NCBI GenBank assembly: GCA_964529715.1
Contig: CAZGXI010000010.1
Coordinates: forward strand, 58,557-122,556
DNA from: CAZGXI01 sp964529715
GTDB taxonomy: Bacteria > Chloroflexota > Anaerolineae > Aggregatilineales > Ch27
Reading direction: 5' to 3'
Length of the DNA: 64,000 nt
The position numbers and the translations under genes are program-made. Shown piece after piece: positions 51,391 to 59,601 of the stretch (the stretch's first letter is position 1; each line of letters opens with the position of its first letter). Under the pieces are notes generated by a model. It was not told the DNA's origin, did no database searches, and worked only from the letters and a program-made list of their open reading frames with translations.

Positions 51391-54075
51391 TCAGTCGTCG
51401 CTTCCCGTTTCAGGCGCGGAAGCTGGCGCATCCAGAAAGGCGCGCAGCCACGCCTCGCCCGGCGGCGGCGCGACATACGTATAGAAGTCCTTAACCGGGC
51501 TGATCGTCCGCTGCAAATATGCATTTCCTTGCGGGAACCATTGCTGAAGCACGCCCGGCGTCAGGGTGTCCTGCGTGCTATAGAAGAACATCACCGCCCG
51601 GTTCGGGTCGAAGGCGTAGCGAGGATCGGTGAGGTTATCGCGGAGTCTCTGCCGCAGATCGTCCAACGACACCAGGCCGTTCGGCCAGTCGATCACCCCA
51701 CCCTCGATGCCGATGGCCCGATGATCGAACCAGTAGGGATAAGCCACCATAAACGCATTGCCATAGCTGCCATTGCTCTCGGCGAAACCGCGCAACACCC
51801 GCCCGGCAACCGAATACGGCTGCGCGGCGGCGGCGTAACGCTCTACGTATTCGCCAAAGTACAGATTGCTGTTATAGGCCAGCGCCCCCCAAACCATCGC
51901 TACCACGAACGCCACACTGATCGGGCGCGTCCAACGGCCCTTGAAGGCGCGCTCGAACTGCCGAATGAGCAACGCCGCCCCATAAGCAGCAATGAGATAG
52001 ACCAGCGGCAGCGTGCCGCTGGTACGCGTGGCGCTGGGATTTTCCACCGGAAAGGCAATCGATAGCGCCGACGGCAGCAGCATGATGAACACCGCAGGCA
52101 ACACCAGCCAGTCTGCCACGTCGCCGCGCCGGAACAGCCGCACGATCCACGCCGCCAGCCCGACGATCAGCAGCGACCCGGTGATCACGTCCATCGCCGG
52201 CTCGTTCGGCGCACCGTTGATCCAGGCCACATCACCTTTCCAGTTGTACATCAGCAAAGCATTGCGGATATTACTTCCCAGCACAGGCAGGTTGCGGTTG
52301 AAGGCGTCGATGCGGTCTTGCAAGGTGGCATTGCGCTGGATGAGTTCGCCCGTCACCGGGTTTGTCTCTGTGATGACATCGTCTCCAAGCAGCCGCCCCG
52401 CCGTGCGCATCCAGAACAGGTCGGGAAACTCCACCATGAAGCGACCCAACGGCGCAAAGATAGCCAATGCGACCAGCACCAGCGCCACAAAGTTCAGCAG
52501 ATAACGGCGGCGTTCGAGCCACGTCCGTGCCCGGAACAGGAACGCCATCCCCACGCCCAGGACGACGATCACCGGAATCATGCGCACAGCCTGGTAGCAG
52601 TACAACCCCACGCCGAGCGCCACACCTGCCTTGAGGTAATCGCCCCGCCGGTTGTGGCGCATCGCCCGCGCCAGGTAGCCCGCCACCAGCGCCATGATCA
52701 GCGGCGTGAGCACAATCCGCAGCGCCAACCGCGAAAGCGCCACGTGCCAGTAGCTCACGGCCACCAGCGCCGCCAGGATCAACCCGACCGCGTTGGCGAG
52801 TTCCGGCTCATCCTCTTCGCCGATCAACTGGCGCCCCATCCACCACAGCGCGGGAATGGTGAGCAGCCCTTCCAACACCGAGACCCACTTGAGCGTGGCG
52901 AACTGCATTCCCAATCCGCTCAGACGCGAGAAAAGCGCCACCAGGTACATCTGCAAGCCTTCGCGCCCGCCGTTGTTCGGAAAAAACACCTGATACGTGC
53001 CGTCGAGCACCCGCTGTGCATCCAACAGCTTTTCCACATGGTCGCTGGTCATCTCCGGCGGCGCGGCCTCGAAGTTAGCGAACCGGAAGGCCGCCGCGAC
53101 GATCATGATCACGATCAGGGCCGCCGCCGTCCACGATAGGCGCAAGCGCAGTTCTCCCCGGAACAAATCGGCCCACTGCGCGCGGCGCGCGGACACCCAG
53201 GCGCGTAAATCAAAGTCTGCCGGGGTCAATACCATCAGCCAGGCAAGCACCCCGCTGATCCACACAAACACACCGAAGCCGGTAAAGGTGTTGTTGCGAT
53301 TGAACTCGTAGGCCGCCAGGCTGAGCAAGACCGCCAGCCCGGCCAGGAACAGGCGCGGGGCGTGTGCCTCCATCCAGAGCCGCACCCGTTCTGGCGGAAA
53401 ATGGAAGCCTTCGGCTTCTGCCTCCCGATAGAAACCGGAAGGCGGCGCAGCCAGAGGAGCCAACGACTCGACTTCAACAGCTTCTGCCGAGGCAGATTCG
53501 CCACTGCGTACAGGCTCTACTCTGCCCGGACGCCAGGACAGACGCATTGCCCACCCCACCAGCGATTCCCGTGAAAGCAGCCCTCCAGCGATCAGCCAGG
53601 CGACGAACCCGGCCAGCAACCAGGGCAGCCCCGCATTGAGTTCCGCTACCTCCGAACGGATCGTGCCGGAGGCCATCACTGCCGAGCCAACCAGCGCCAG
53701 CAACAGCCCGCCGGCCATGATCACCAGCGACGGAAGCATCCGGCGGTCAAGCCTGTCGCGCCAGCCAGCGCCGAGCGACCTCGCGGCTGCTACGCTGACC
53801 GTCGGGACGGCGACAACCTGCGGGCCGTCAGACCGGTCAGGGGCGCCGTCCGTCTGGATCGTGTCCCAAAAGGCCCGCCAGGTGGCGCGTGGAGCGCGCA
53901 GGCCATGCACCAGCACATCCCACAGCGTCAGGTCGGCGAAACTATCCACCGGTTCGCCCGGCCGGTAGGCGTCTGGCTCAGGCGTCCGGTCCGACACAGC
54001 GTTCAGCTCCGGCGAAAAGGCGGGCTCATCCGAACCGAACAGGTCCAGGTCGTCATCCGATGGCGTGTCGGTCAT
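51391..54075 (-). CDS. GT39-type glycosyltransferase with N-terminal membrane extension
   Basis: About 894 residues. The first 80 residues are acidic and probably cytoplasmic; two pairs of membrane helices follow (about 105-175 and 250-310), then the GT-C core from about 320. The core's first loop reads TSDHVEKLLDAQRVLDG near residue 340 (DH where many relatives have DE), followed by NNGGREGLQMYLVALFSRL. The C-terminal soluble part (after 730) lies outside. Polyprenyl-phosphate sugars are the usual donors in this family. The ATG at 54075 overlaps the methyltransferase stop by 4 bp; an in-frame ATG at 54099 is less likely. Confidence 0.83.
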   Translation of the reverse strand: MTDTPSDDDLDLFGSDEPAFSPELNAVSDRTPEPDAYRPGEPVDSFADLTLWDVLVHGLRAPRATWRAFWDTIQTDGAPDRSDGPQVVAVPTVSVAAARSLGAGWRDRLDRRMLPSLVIMAGGLLLALVGSAVMASGTIRSEVAELNAGLPWLLAGFVAWLIAGGLLSRESLVGWAMRLSWRPGRVEPVRSGESASAEAVEVESLAPLAAPPSGFYREAEAEGFHFPPERVRLWMEAHAPRLFLAGLAVLLSLAAYEFNRNNTFTGFGVFVWISGVLAWLMVLTPADFDLRAWVSARRAQWADLFRGELRLRLSWTAAALIVIMIVAAAFRFANFEAAPPEMTSDHVEKLLDAQRVLDGTYQVFFPNNGGREGLQMYLVALFSRLSGLGMQFATLKWVSVLEGLLTIPALWWMGRQLIGEEDEPELANAVGLILAALVAVSYWHVALSRLALRIVLTPLIMALVAGYLARAMRHNRRGDYLKAGVALGVGLYCYQAVRMIPVIVVLGVGMAFLFRARTWLERRRYLLNFVALVLVALAIFAPLGRFMVEFPDLFWMRTAGRLLGDDVITETNPVTGELIQRNATLQDRIDAFNRNLPVLGSNIRNALLMYNWKGDVAWINGAPNEPAMDVITGSLLIVGLAAWIVRLFRRGDVADWLVLPAVFIMLLPSALSIAFPVENPSATRTSGTLPLVYLIAAYGAALLIRQFERAFKGRWTRPISVAFVVAMVWGALAYNSNLYFGEYVERYAAAAQPYSVAGRVLRGFAESNGSYGNAFMVAYPYWFDHRAIGIEGGVIDWPNGLVSLDDLRQRLRDNLTDPRYAFDPNRAVMFFYSTQDTLTPGVLQQWFPQGNAYLQRTISPVKDFYTYVAPPPGEAWLRAFLDAPASAPETGSDD

Positions 54076-54920
54076 GCCGGTTTGCGCCCCTTGATGCACA
54101 AATTAACCGTTGAACGGCCCGGCGGCTCGTCCATGCGGTTAGGTCGGTCAAAAAAGTTAAACAGCGCCAGCCCCCAGTTAATCGGATTGAGCAGGCTGCC
54201 ATTGTTCTTCTCGAATGTGGTCCGGTCGGCGGCATTCGCCAGACTTTCCGGCAAGATGCCACTTTCCAGCAGCGGCTTGCCCAGCCCATAGACGATATTG
54301 TGTATGAACGGGAAGCTGGTGTGCGTGAAAGCACGCTCTTCCTCGACGGCAAACCCCGCCGCCAGAACTGCCGCCCGCAGTTGATCGCGCTCGTACAGTC
54401 GGACGTGGTTGGCCCAGATGCCTGCCAGTGGTCCATGCCGGATGTGGGTGTGAAACAACGTTTCCAGGGTCTTGTTGATCGGGTCCCACCAGAACGGGTA
54501 GTTCGCGTTGGGCACAGTGATCGCCACCACGCCGCCCGGCTTGAGCACCCGCCACACCTCGCGCAACCCGGCCACGTCGTCGTCGAGATGCTCAAGAATT
54601 TCCGAGAGAATCACCGCGTCGAAGAAGCCATCGGGGAACGGCAGGTGGTAGATGTTCCCCTGGGTGAGAAACACGTCTTCCAGATGACCGACGTTGCGCC
54701 TGGCCTTAACGATGATGGGCCGTTCGAGTTCCAGACCCACCAGCCGCGCCCGGCTAACATAGCGAAACATGTTCAGGTAAAAGCCGCGTCCACACGCACA
54801 ATCCAGGATCGTGTCGCCGTCCTGCGGGTCGATCCATGCAAAGATCGTGCGCACCCGTCGCTTGAAGGCCATATCGGCCTCGTTGCGGGTCATCCGCGCC
54901 AGGGTCGCCTCGTCGATCAT
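54072..54920 (-). CDS. SAM-dependent methyltransferase
   Basis: A 282-residue class I methyltransferase. Motif I is ILDCACGRGFYL (38-49), followed by an acidic end of strand 2 (GLELERPI), the QGNIYHLPFPDGFFDAV region and motif IV-like SEILEHLDDD, then VLKPGGVVAITVP. The second half carries aromatic-rich helices typical of methyltransferases in sugar clusters. Overlaps of 4 bp with both neighbours place it firmly in the operon. It could methylate a sugar or the lipid carrier end; the acceptor is unknown. Confidence 0.88.
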   Translation of the reverse strand: MIDEATLARMTRNEADMAFKRRVRTIFAWIDPQDGDTILDCACGRGFYLNMFRYVSRARLVGLELERPIIVKARRNVGHLEDVFLTQGNIYHLPFPDGFFDAVILSEILEHLDDDVAGLREVWRVLKPGGVVAITVPNANYPFWWDPINKTLETLFHTHIRHGPLAGIWANHVRLYERDQLRAAVLAAGFAVEEERAFTHTSFPFIHNIVYGLGKPLLESGILPESLANAADRTTFEKNNGSLLNPINWGLALFNFFDRPNRMDEPPGRSTVNLCIKGRKPA

Positions 54921-56080
54921 CTCTTCCTCGACCGGACGGTATAAGCGCGGAACAATTCTTCGTAGCGGTCCACCGTCTCCTTGAGGCTGAACACCCGCTC
55001 AATCGCCTCACGTGGACGGCGATAGGCTGCCGGGTTATCCAACACGTCGATTACGGCGCGACCAATCAACTCAGGATCGCCCGGCGGAACGAGCTTCCCC
55101 ATGCCCGTCTCCAACACAGGGACACGCGCCCCCGGTACGTTGGTCATGACCACCGGTGTGCCGCAGATCATCGCCTCGACCTGCACCAACCCAAAACACT
55201 CCGTACCGCTCGGCATCGCCAGCACGTCACAGGCTGCATAAAAATTCGCCATCTGTTCCATGCTGGTCAGCAACCCCAGAAAAATCAACTGATCGCGGTA
55301 TTTCTGGACCAATTCCTGGTTGCGTTCCCAGAACGACTCGTACTTGATGTCGTATTCTCCGGCGAAAACGATCCGTGCATTCGGATACTTTTGATTGATC
55401 GTGTCTAGTGCGCGGATGAGCAGGTCGGGGCGTTTTTCTTCCACAAAGCGCCCGGCATAGCCGATCACTGGACCACCCTTGTGTGACCACTGCGCCCGCA
55501 GCGCCGCCACCTGCGCCGGATCGGGATCCGGCACAACAACGGGCGGATAGATGACTGAGACTTTATCTCGAAATGGCATCAGGTAGTAGGAATGATCGGC
55601 GTAGTCCGCGTTGTAAGCGACCAACCGCCCGGCGCGCGTCGCCAGAAAGGTATAGAGCCAATACATGATCCGGGTCAGGACGGCATTCGTCAGACTGCGC
55701 GGCAAGATCAGGTCGCCGTGATGGGTCGCCACCACATTTTTGCCGAGCAAATCGGCCAGGAAGGCGATGAACGCCGTTTCCAACATTGGCACATTGACCC
55801 ACACCACATCATGCTGCCGGATCAGACCATAGGCTGCCCAGGGATAGGCCGGCATCAACATGCCTCGGCTCAGCCTGATCGGCAGCGTCCACAACCGGAC
55901 CATCCGCACACCGTTAATAACTTCATCGCGCGGCAGGTCCCGGCGGTAACGCGCACTGAGCACTGTGACCTCATGGCCGCGCCGGGCCAGCTCTTCTGCT
56001 ACGCGCTGGACATGCAACGTCAGCCCGGTACGATGCGGCAGATAGTAGAGTAGTGTAATCAGGATTTTCAGACGATCCAT
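54917..56080 (-). CDS. Glycosyltransferase family 4 protein
   Basis: A 387-residue GT-B-fold enzyme. The N-terminal acceptor domain starts MDRLKILITLLYYLPHRTG with HVQRVAEELARRGHEV; the C-terminal donor domain has GYAGRFVEEKRPDLLIRAL and the E-x7-E-type motif in GTECFGLVQVEAMICGTPVV. It should transfer a sugar from a nucleotide donor at the cytoplasmic face, building a lipid-linked intermediate. The ATG at 56080 is 8 nt after the flippase-like gene; upstream open frame is a shadow of that gene. Confidence 0.9.
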   Translation of the reverse strand: MDRLKILITLLYYLPHRTGLTLHVQRVAEELARRGHEVTVLSARYRRDLPRDEVINGVRMVRLWTLPIRLSRGMLMPAYPWAAYGLIRQHDVVWVNVPMLETAFIAFLADLLGKNVVATHHGDLILPRSLTNAVLTRIMYWLYTFLATRAGRLVAYNADYADHSYYLMPFRDKVSVIYPPVVVPDPDPAQVAALRAQWSHKGGPVIGYAGRFVEEKRPDLLIRALDTINQKYPNARIVFAGEYDIKYESFWERNQELVQKYRDQLIFLGLLTSMEQMANFYAACDVLAMPSGTECFGLVQVEAMICGTPVVMTNVPGARVPVLETGMGKLVPPGDPELIGRAVIDVLDNPAAYRRPREAIERVFSLKETVDRYEELFRAYTVRSRKR

Positions 56081-56088
56081 GTGTGAGA

Positions 56089-57108
56089 TTAATCTCCGCT
56101 GCTCGATGTAGCCGCCGGGCGTAGCGTCCGTGCACCGCGCGCCACCTGGCCAAGCGTCACACCTTCGCCCAGCAACCCGATAATCCCCAGCAGCGTATAA
56201 AAGCCCAGGTTGGTCGCGTGCAAGATAACAGCAAAGGCCACCGCTGCCCCCTCCGGTTGACCCAAACCGGCAAGTCCCAATGCAAAAACCACGCTCGCCT
56301 CGAACGGCCCCACCGCGCCGGGTGCGTAGGGCACGGCCACCGCCAGCGAGGCCAGAGTGATCAACAGGCAGGTAGCCACCCAGGTCGGCTGCGGAAAAAA
56401 GGCATACATCAGCACATAGCCTGCCGCCGCCGAAAATGCCCACGCAACTACCGACCACCCCAGTGCCATCACTACACCACGCTTCGATGCCAATGGCTGC
56501 AACCCATCCAAAAACCGCGTCAGCGCCGCTTGTGCTCCCCAACGTTCAAGAAACGGCAGTAACCGCGTGGCGATGACAAGCAACCGGAAAGCCCAAGCTC
56601 GCCGCCGGGCGAAGACCACCAGCGCCGTGATTCCTACCAGCGCGCCGAGTCCCAGCGTCAACCCTGCCGTCGTAACGGCGGCAGGTAGCGGCAGCACGAC
56701 CAATACCCCTCCCAACAGCATCAGCACAGCCAGCAAGTCCAGCAGCCGCTCGACCAAAATAGTACTCAAGGACGTGAACACCGGCACAGGCGGATCGGCG
56801 CGCGTCGCCAGAAACATCCGCACCACTTCTCCCAGACGAAAGGGCAACACACCGTTGAACAGGTAGCTGATATTAAGAATGTTGAAGGTACGTCCCAGCG
56901 GCAGACGGCCCACCAACAACGCCCGCCAGCGCAACGCCCGCGCGAAGTGACCGACGAACAGCAACAGCACCGCCGGGACCAGATAGACGTAGTCTGCGCC
57001 TGCCAGCGCCGCCAACACACGCCCTAGATCAACCCCCGCCAGCACTGCCCCCAAAAGAACCACGCTCAGGAGAATTCCAATAATCAACGCGGCCCGTTGA
57101 TTGCTCAC
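56089..57108 (-). CDS. Lysylphosphatidylglycerol-synthase-type flippase-like membrane protein (UPF0104)
   Basis: A 339-residue protein with about eight membrane helices of the LPG_synthase_TM family. Typical blocks are VGHFARALRWRALL, FNILNISYLFNGVLPFRLGEVVRM and YAPGAVGPFEASVVFALGLAG. The domain also forms the C-terminus of archaeal AglD and is thought to move lipid-linked substrates. The start is GTG 57108, with GGTGGG 6 nt upstream. It is the first gene of the operon, 30 nt behind a predicted extended -10 promoter. Confidence 0.88.
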   Translation of the reverse strand: MSNQRAALIIGILLSVVLLGAVLAGVDLGRVLAALAGADYVYLVPAVLLLFVGHFARALRWRALLVGRLPLGRTFNILNISYLFNGVLPFRLGEVVRMFLATRADPPVPVFTSLSTILVERLLDLLAVLMLLGGVLVVLPLPAAVTTAGLTLGLGALVGITALVVFARRRAWAFRLLVIATRLLPFLERWGAQAALTRFLDGLQPLASKRGVVMALGWSVVAWAFSAAAGYVLMYAFFPQPTWVATCLLITLASLAVAVPYAPGAVGPFEASVVFALGLAGLGQPEGAAVAFAVILHATNLGFYTLLGIIGLLGEGVTLGQVARGARTLRPAATSSSGD

Positions 57109-57144
57109 TTAATCCCACCCTCGTCTCGCGTTAAACGAAAAGAG

Positions 57145-57153
57145 ATTATAACA
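57145..57153 (-). promoter_or_regulatory. Extended -10 promoter of the glycosylation operon
   Basis: On the minus strand TGTTATAAT (57153-57145) is a perfect extended -10; no good -35 is seen 16-18 bp upstream. Transcription would start near 57138, diverging from the tRNA gene. Confidence 0.65.
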
Positions 57154-57209
57154 TGGAGATTCGCAAGCCTGCACCCCGTTTGGTTCGAATCGGGTTGTGC
57201 GCAGGAATC

Positions 57210-57238
57210 TTGACAGTAGTCCGCTCTCCCCCTATAAT
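57210..57238 (+). promoter_or_regulatory. Consensus promoter of tRNA-Gly
   Basis: Exact TTGACA (57210-57215) and exact TATAAT (57233-57238), spaced 17 bp, end 17 nt before the tRNA 5' end. Confidence 0.9.
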
Positions 57239-57255
57239 GATCACAATCTATCCAC

Positions 57256-57327
57256 GCGGGTATAGTTCAGCGGTAGAACGTCAGCTTCCCAAGCTGAATG
57301 TCACGGGTTCGAATCCCGTTACCCGCT
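57256..57327 (+). tRNA. tRNA-Gly (CCC anticodon)
   Basis: A 72-nt cloverleaf: acceptor stem GCGGGTA/TACCCGC, D arm with GTTCAGCGGTAGAAC, anticodon stem TCAGC/GCTGA enclosing loop TTCCCAA (anticodon CCC, decoding GGG), T arm CGGGTTCGAATCCCG. CCA is not encoded (TCA follows the acceptor stem), so it must be added by nucleotidyltransferase. Confidence 0.95.
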
Positions 57328-57389
57328 CAAGGAGCGTCGGAGAGAAAACACCTCCAACGCTCAGACAGCACCATATCACAGGCCTTTCA

Positions 57390-57435
57390 CAAAAACACCC
57401 CCAAAACAGCTGGTGTCTGTTTGGCGGTGTTTTTG
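57390..57435. terminator. Bidirectional terminator hairpin after tRNA-Gly
   Basis: CAAAAACACC and GGTGTTTTTG (57390-57399, 57426-57435) pair perfectly and enclose a further CCAAAACAG/CTGTTTGG stem. The A and T tracts in the arms suit termination from both sides, ending the tRNA transcript and the ABC operon. A smaller hairpin (57330-57360) precedes it. Confidence 0.75.
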
Positions 57436-57564
57436 AGTCCTCTGCACAGCAAAGCCTTCGAGAAAAGATGCCGCAGCGGAAAAACACAGAGCAGTCCGCA
57501 CGTCGCCATCGCGGGCCTGCTCCGAAGTGGTGTTGTGGGGTAACCTGCTAGATGTTTATTAGGT

Positions 57565-58497
57565 CTAGCTTCCTCCTCGCAGACGCGGGTCCGAGATCTC
57601 GTCGATGGCGTTGTTAATCAGCGTGAGCGCCACAGCGATCAGCCCGATACAGATGCCGGGCGGAAAGAAGGTCCACCAGGCCCCGACGAGCAACGCCTGG
57701 TTCTGTTGCGCCCAGTACAGGATCGTGCCCCACGAAATGGAGGCGGCGTCCCCTACGCCGACAAAGTTCAACCCGGTTTCGGCCAGGATAGCAAACAACA
57801 CCGCCCCGATCCAGGCGGAGATAGCCAGGGGAATCATGTTCGGCAAAATCTCGAAGAAGATGATGCGCCACCCCGGTTCGCCGGCGACTCTGGCCGCAGT
57901 GACGAATTCGCTGTTGCGCAGCGCCAGCGTCTGTGCGCGCAGCACACGTGCGCCGTAGGCCCAATTGACGAAGCCCAGGACAAAAATGACGGTATAGGGA
58001 CCCGGCTGTTCCAGGACCGTTGCCATGACGATGATCAGCGGCAGCCCCGGCATCACCAGAAAGATGTTCATGATCGCCGAAAGCAGTTCATCAATTGCCC
58101 CGCCCCAGTAGCCAGCCGACAAACCGACGACAATGGCAATAGCCAGGATTATCGAGCCAGCCGCGAAACCAACAAATAACGTGGTGCGCGTACCCCACAC
58201 GAGTTGAGCAAACATATCCTGCCCCTGGCGCGTGGTGCCCAGGATGAACGTATGACCGCGATATTCGGTCATCGGCTCAAGATGGGCGCGTGCGACAAAC
58301 TGTTCGGGGCGCGCTGTGCCAGAGATTTGTTCGGGAAATACCGCCACAATAATGAAAAACAGCAGGATGGCGACCCCCAGCATGGCCTTGCGATTCGTCA
58401 GGATCAGCTGGACCTCCGGCGGCAGCGTCACAGCTTTCAGGAGCCGCCTGAACGTATTTTTGACGTATGCAGACTGACCGACCGTCTGGGTTGACAT
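57565..58497 (-). CDS. ABC transporter permease, DppC/OppC type
   Basis: About 310 residues. A cytoplasmic N-terminus and OppC_N helix (about 33-52) are followed by a periplasmic loop with FILGTTRQGQDMFAQLVWG and five permease helices; the EAA loop that docks the ATPase reads FVTAARVAGEPGWRIIF. It should form the channel with the permease encoded upstream. The ATG at 58497 is preferred; a GTG at 58518 immediately after the upstream stop adds seven residues. It is the last gene of the uptake operon; no ATPase gene follows before the tRNA region. Confidence 0.9.
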   Translation of the reverse strand: MSTQTVGQSAYVKNTFRRLLKAVTLPPEVQLILTNRKAMLGVAILLFFIIVAVFPEQISGTARPEQFVARAHLEPMTEYRGHTFILGTTRQGQDMFAQLVWGTRTTLFVGFAAGSIILAIAIVVGLSAGYWGGAIDELLSAIMNIFLVMPGLPLIIVMATVLEQPGPYTVIFVLGFVNWAYGARVLRAQTLALRNSEFVTAARVAGEPGWRIIFFEILPNMIPLAISAWIGAVLFAILAETGLNFVGVGDAASISWGTILYWAQQNQALLVGAWWTFFPPGICIGLIAVALTLINNAIDEISDPRLRGGS

Positions 58498-58518
58498 GGA
58501 TGCTGTCTGTCTTTCCAC

Positions 58519-59493
58519 TCAGCGCGTGCGCGGATCGAGCACAACGTACAGAATGTCGATGAGAAAGTTTGCCAGGAGCACGGAGAAAATAATCATTAAC
58601 AAAGCCCCTTGCATGAGCGGATAATCTCGATTGAGCACCGCTGCCAGCAGCAGCGATCCCATACCGGGATACGAAAAGACAATCTCGACCAACAGCGCGC
58701 CGCCAAGCACAAAGCCCAGGCTCATGGCAAAACCAGTCAGGTTCGGCAACATCGCGTTGCGCGCCGCATACGTGAGCATGATGCGCCGATCCGACAGCCC
58801 TTTCGCCTTTGCCAGCGTAATATAGTCGCTGGAAATGACGCCGATCATGTTATTACGCATCCCAAGGATCCACCCGCCGATGGTAGTCAGCACAATGGTG
58901 AGGCTGGGCATGATGGCGTGTTCGACCACGCTGACTAGAAACGTCGGATTCGTCCAATCCACCGCCATATGGATATCGAAGGCGTGCATCATCGGCAGCC
59001 AGCCGTTCTGGAAACCGATGAAATAAAGCAGTATCAGTGCAACCCAAAACACCGGAAATGAGCCTAACATCGTGGCAAACGGCACAAAAAAGGTATCTAG
59101 CAGCCTGCCACGCCGCCACGCCACGAAAATACCAATCAGGGTGCCAAGCCCAAAGGAAAGGACAGTCGCCGTCCCGACCAAGCGTAGAGTCCACGCCAAC
59201 CCGACGGGGATCACGGCAATCACCGGCTGCGGGAAATTCGAGATCGAGATGCCCATGTTCCCCTGAAACAGGTTTTGTAAATAGGTAAAATACTGTTCGT
59301 GGAGTGGGCCTTCCACAAACCCCAGGCTGGCGCGCAATGCGGCCATCGCGCGCACGTCTAGCCGGCCCTGATACTGCGCGAAGATAATATCCGCTGGGTC
59401 GCCGGGCATCATCCGAAAGAGAAAGAAGTTAAACGTGATGGCAGCGAACGCGGCTACCAGGTAAAAAAGCGCCCGACGAAGTATGTAGCGCAT
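58519..59493 (-). CDS. ABC transporter permease, DppB/OppB type
   Basis: A 324-residue permease. The start MRYILRRALFYLVAAFAAITF with PGDPADIIFAQYQG in the first periplasmic loop is typical of DppB proteins; the EAA loop reads YITLAKAKGLSDRRIM. Six membrane helices are visible. The ATG at 59493 has GGAGGAC about 8 nt upstream, so the open frame extending to 59559 is not used. It partners the DppC-type permease with a stop-start junction. Confidence 0.92.
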   Translation of the reverse strand: MRYILRRALFYLVAAFAAITFNFFLFRMMPGDPADIIFAQYQGRLDVRAMAALRASLGFVEGPLHEQYFTYLQNLFQGNMGISISNFPQPVIAVIPVGLAWTLRLVGTATVLSFGLGTLIGIFVAWRRGRLLDTFFVPFATMLGSFPVFWVALILLYFIGFQNGWLPMMHAFDIHMAVDWTNPTFLVSVVEHAIMPSLTIVLTTIGGWILGMRNNMIGVISSDYITLAKAKGLSDRRIMLTYAARNAMLPNLTGFAMSLGFVLGGALLVEIVFSYPGMGSLLLAAVLNRDYPLMQGALLMIIFSVLLANFLIDILYVVLDPRTR

Positions 59494-59522
59494 GGGACCC
59501 GTCCTCCGGTACTCGTTTCTTA

Positions 59523-59556
59523 GAAGAGGACTGGCAGACCCTTGCCAGTCCTCTTC
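59523..59556. promoter_or_regulatory. Intergenic mRNA hairpin between binding-protein and permease genes
   Basis: A perfect 14-bp stem GAAGAGGACTGGCA/TGCCAGTCCTCTTC with a 6-nt loop and no T-tract. It may stabilise or partly separate the binding-protein message from the permease message, as in other binding-protein operons. Confidence 0.6.
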
Positions 59557-59601
59557 CATTTGCGTGGTTGCCCACCCTACGAAAATGCAGTCAGACCGCC
59601 G

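Noticed and set aside
54917..56542. N-terminally extended GT4 glycosyltransferase
   Set aside because: The extension is a Gly/Cys-rich shadow of the flippase-like gene; conservation begins at MDRLKILITLLYYLP.
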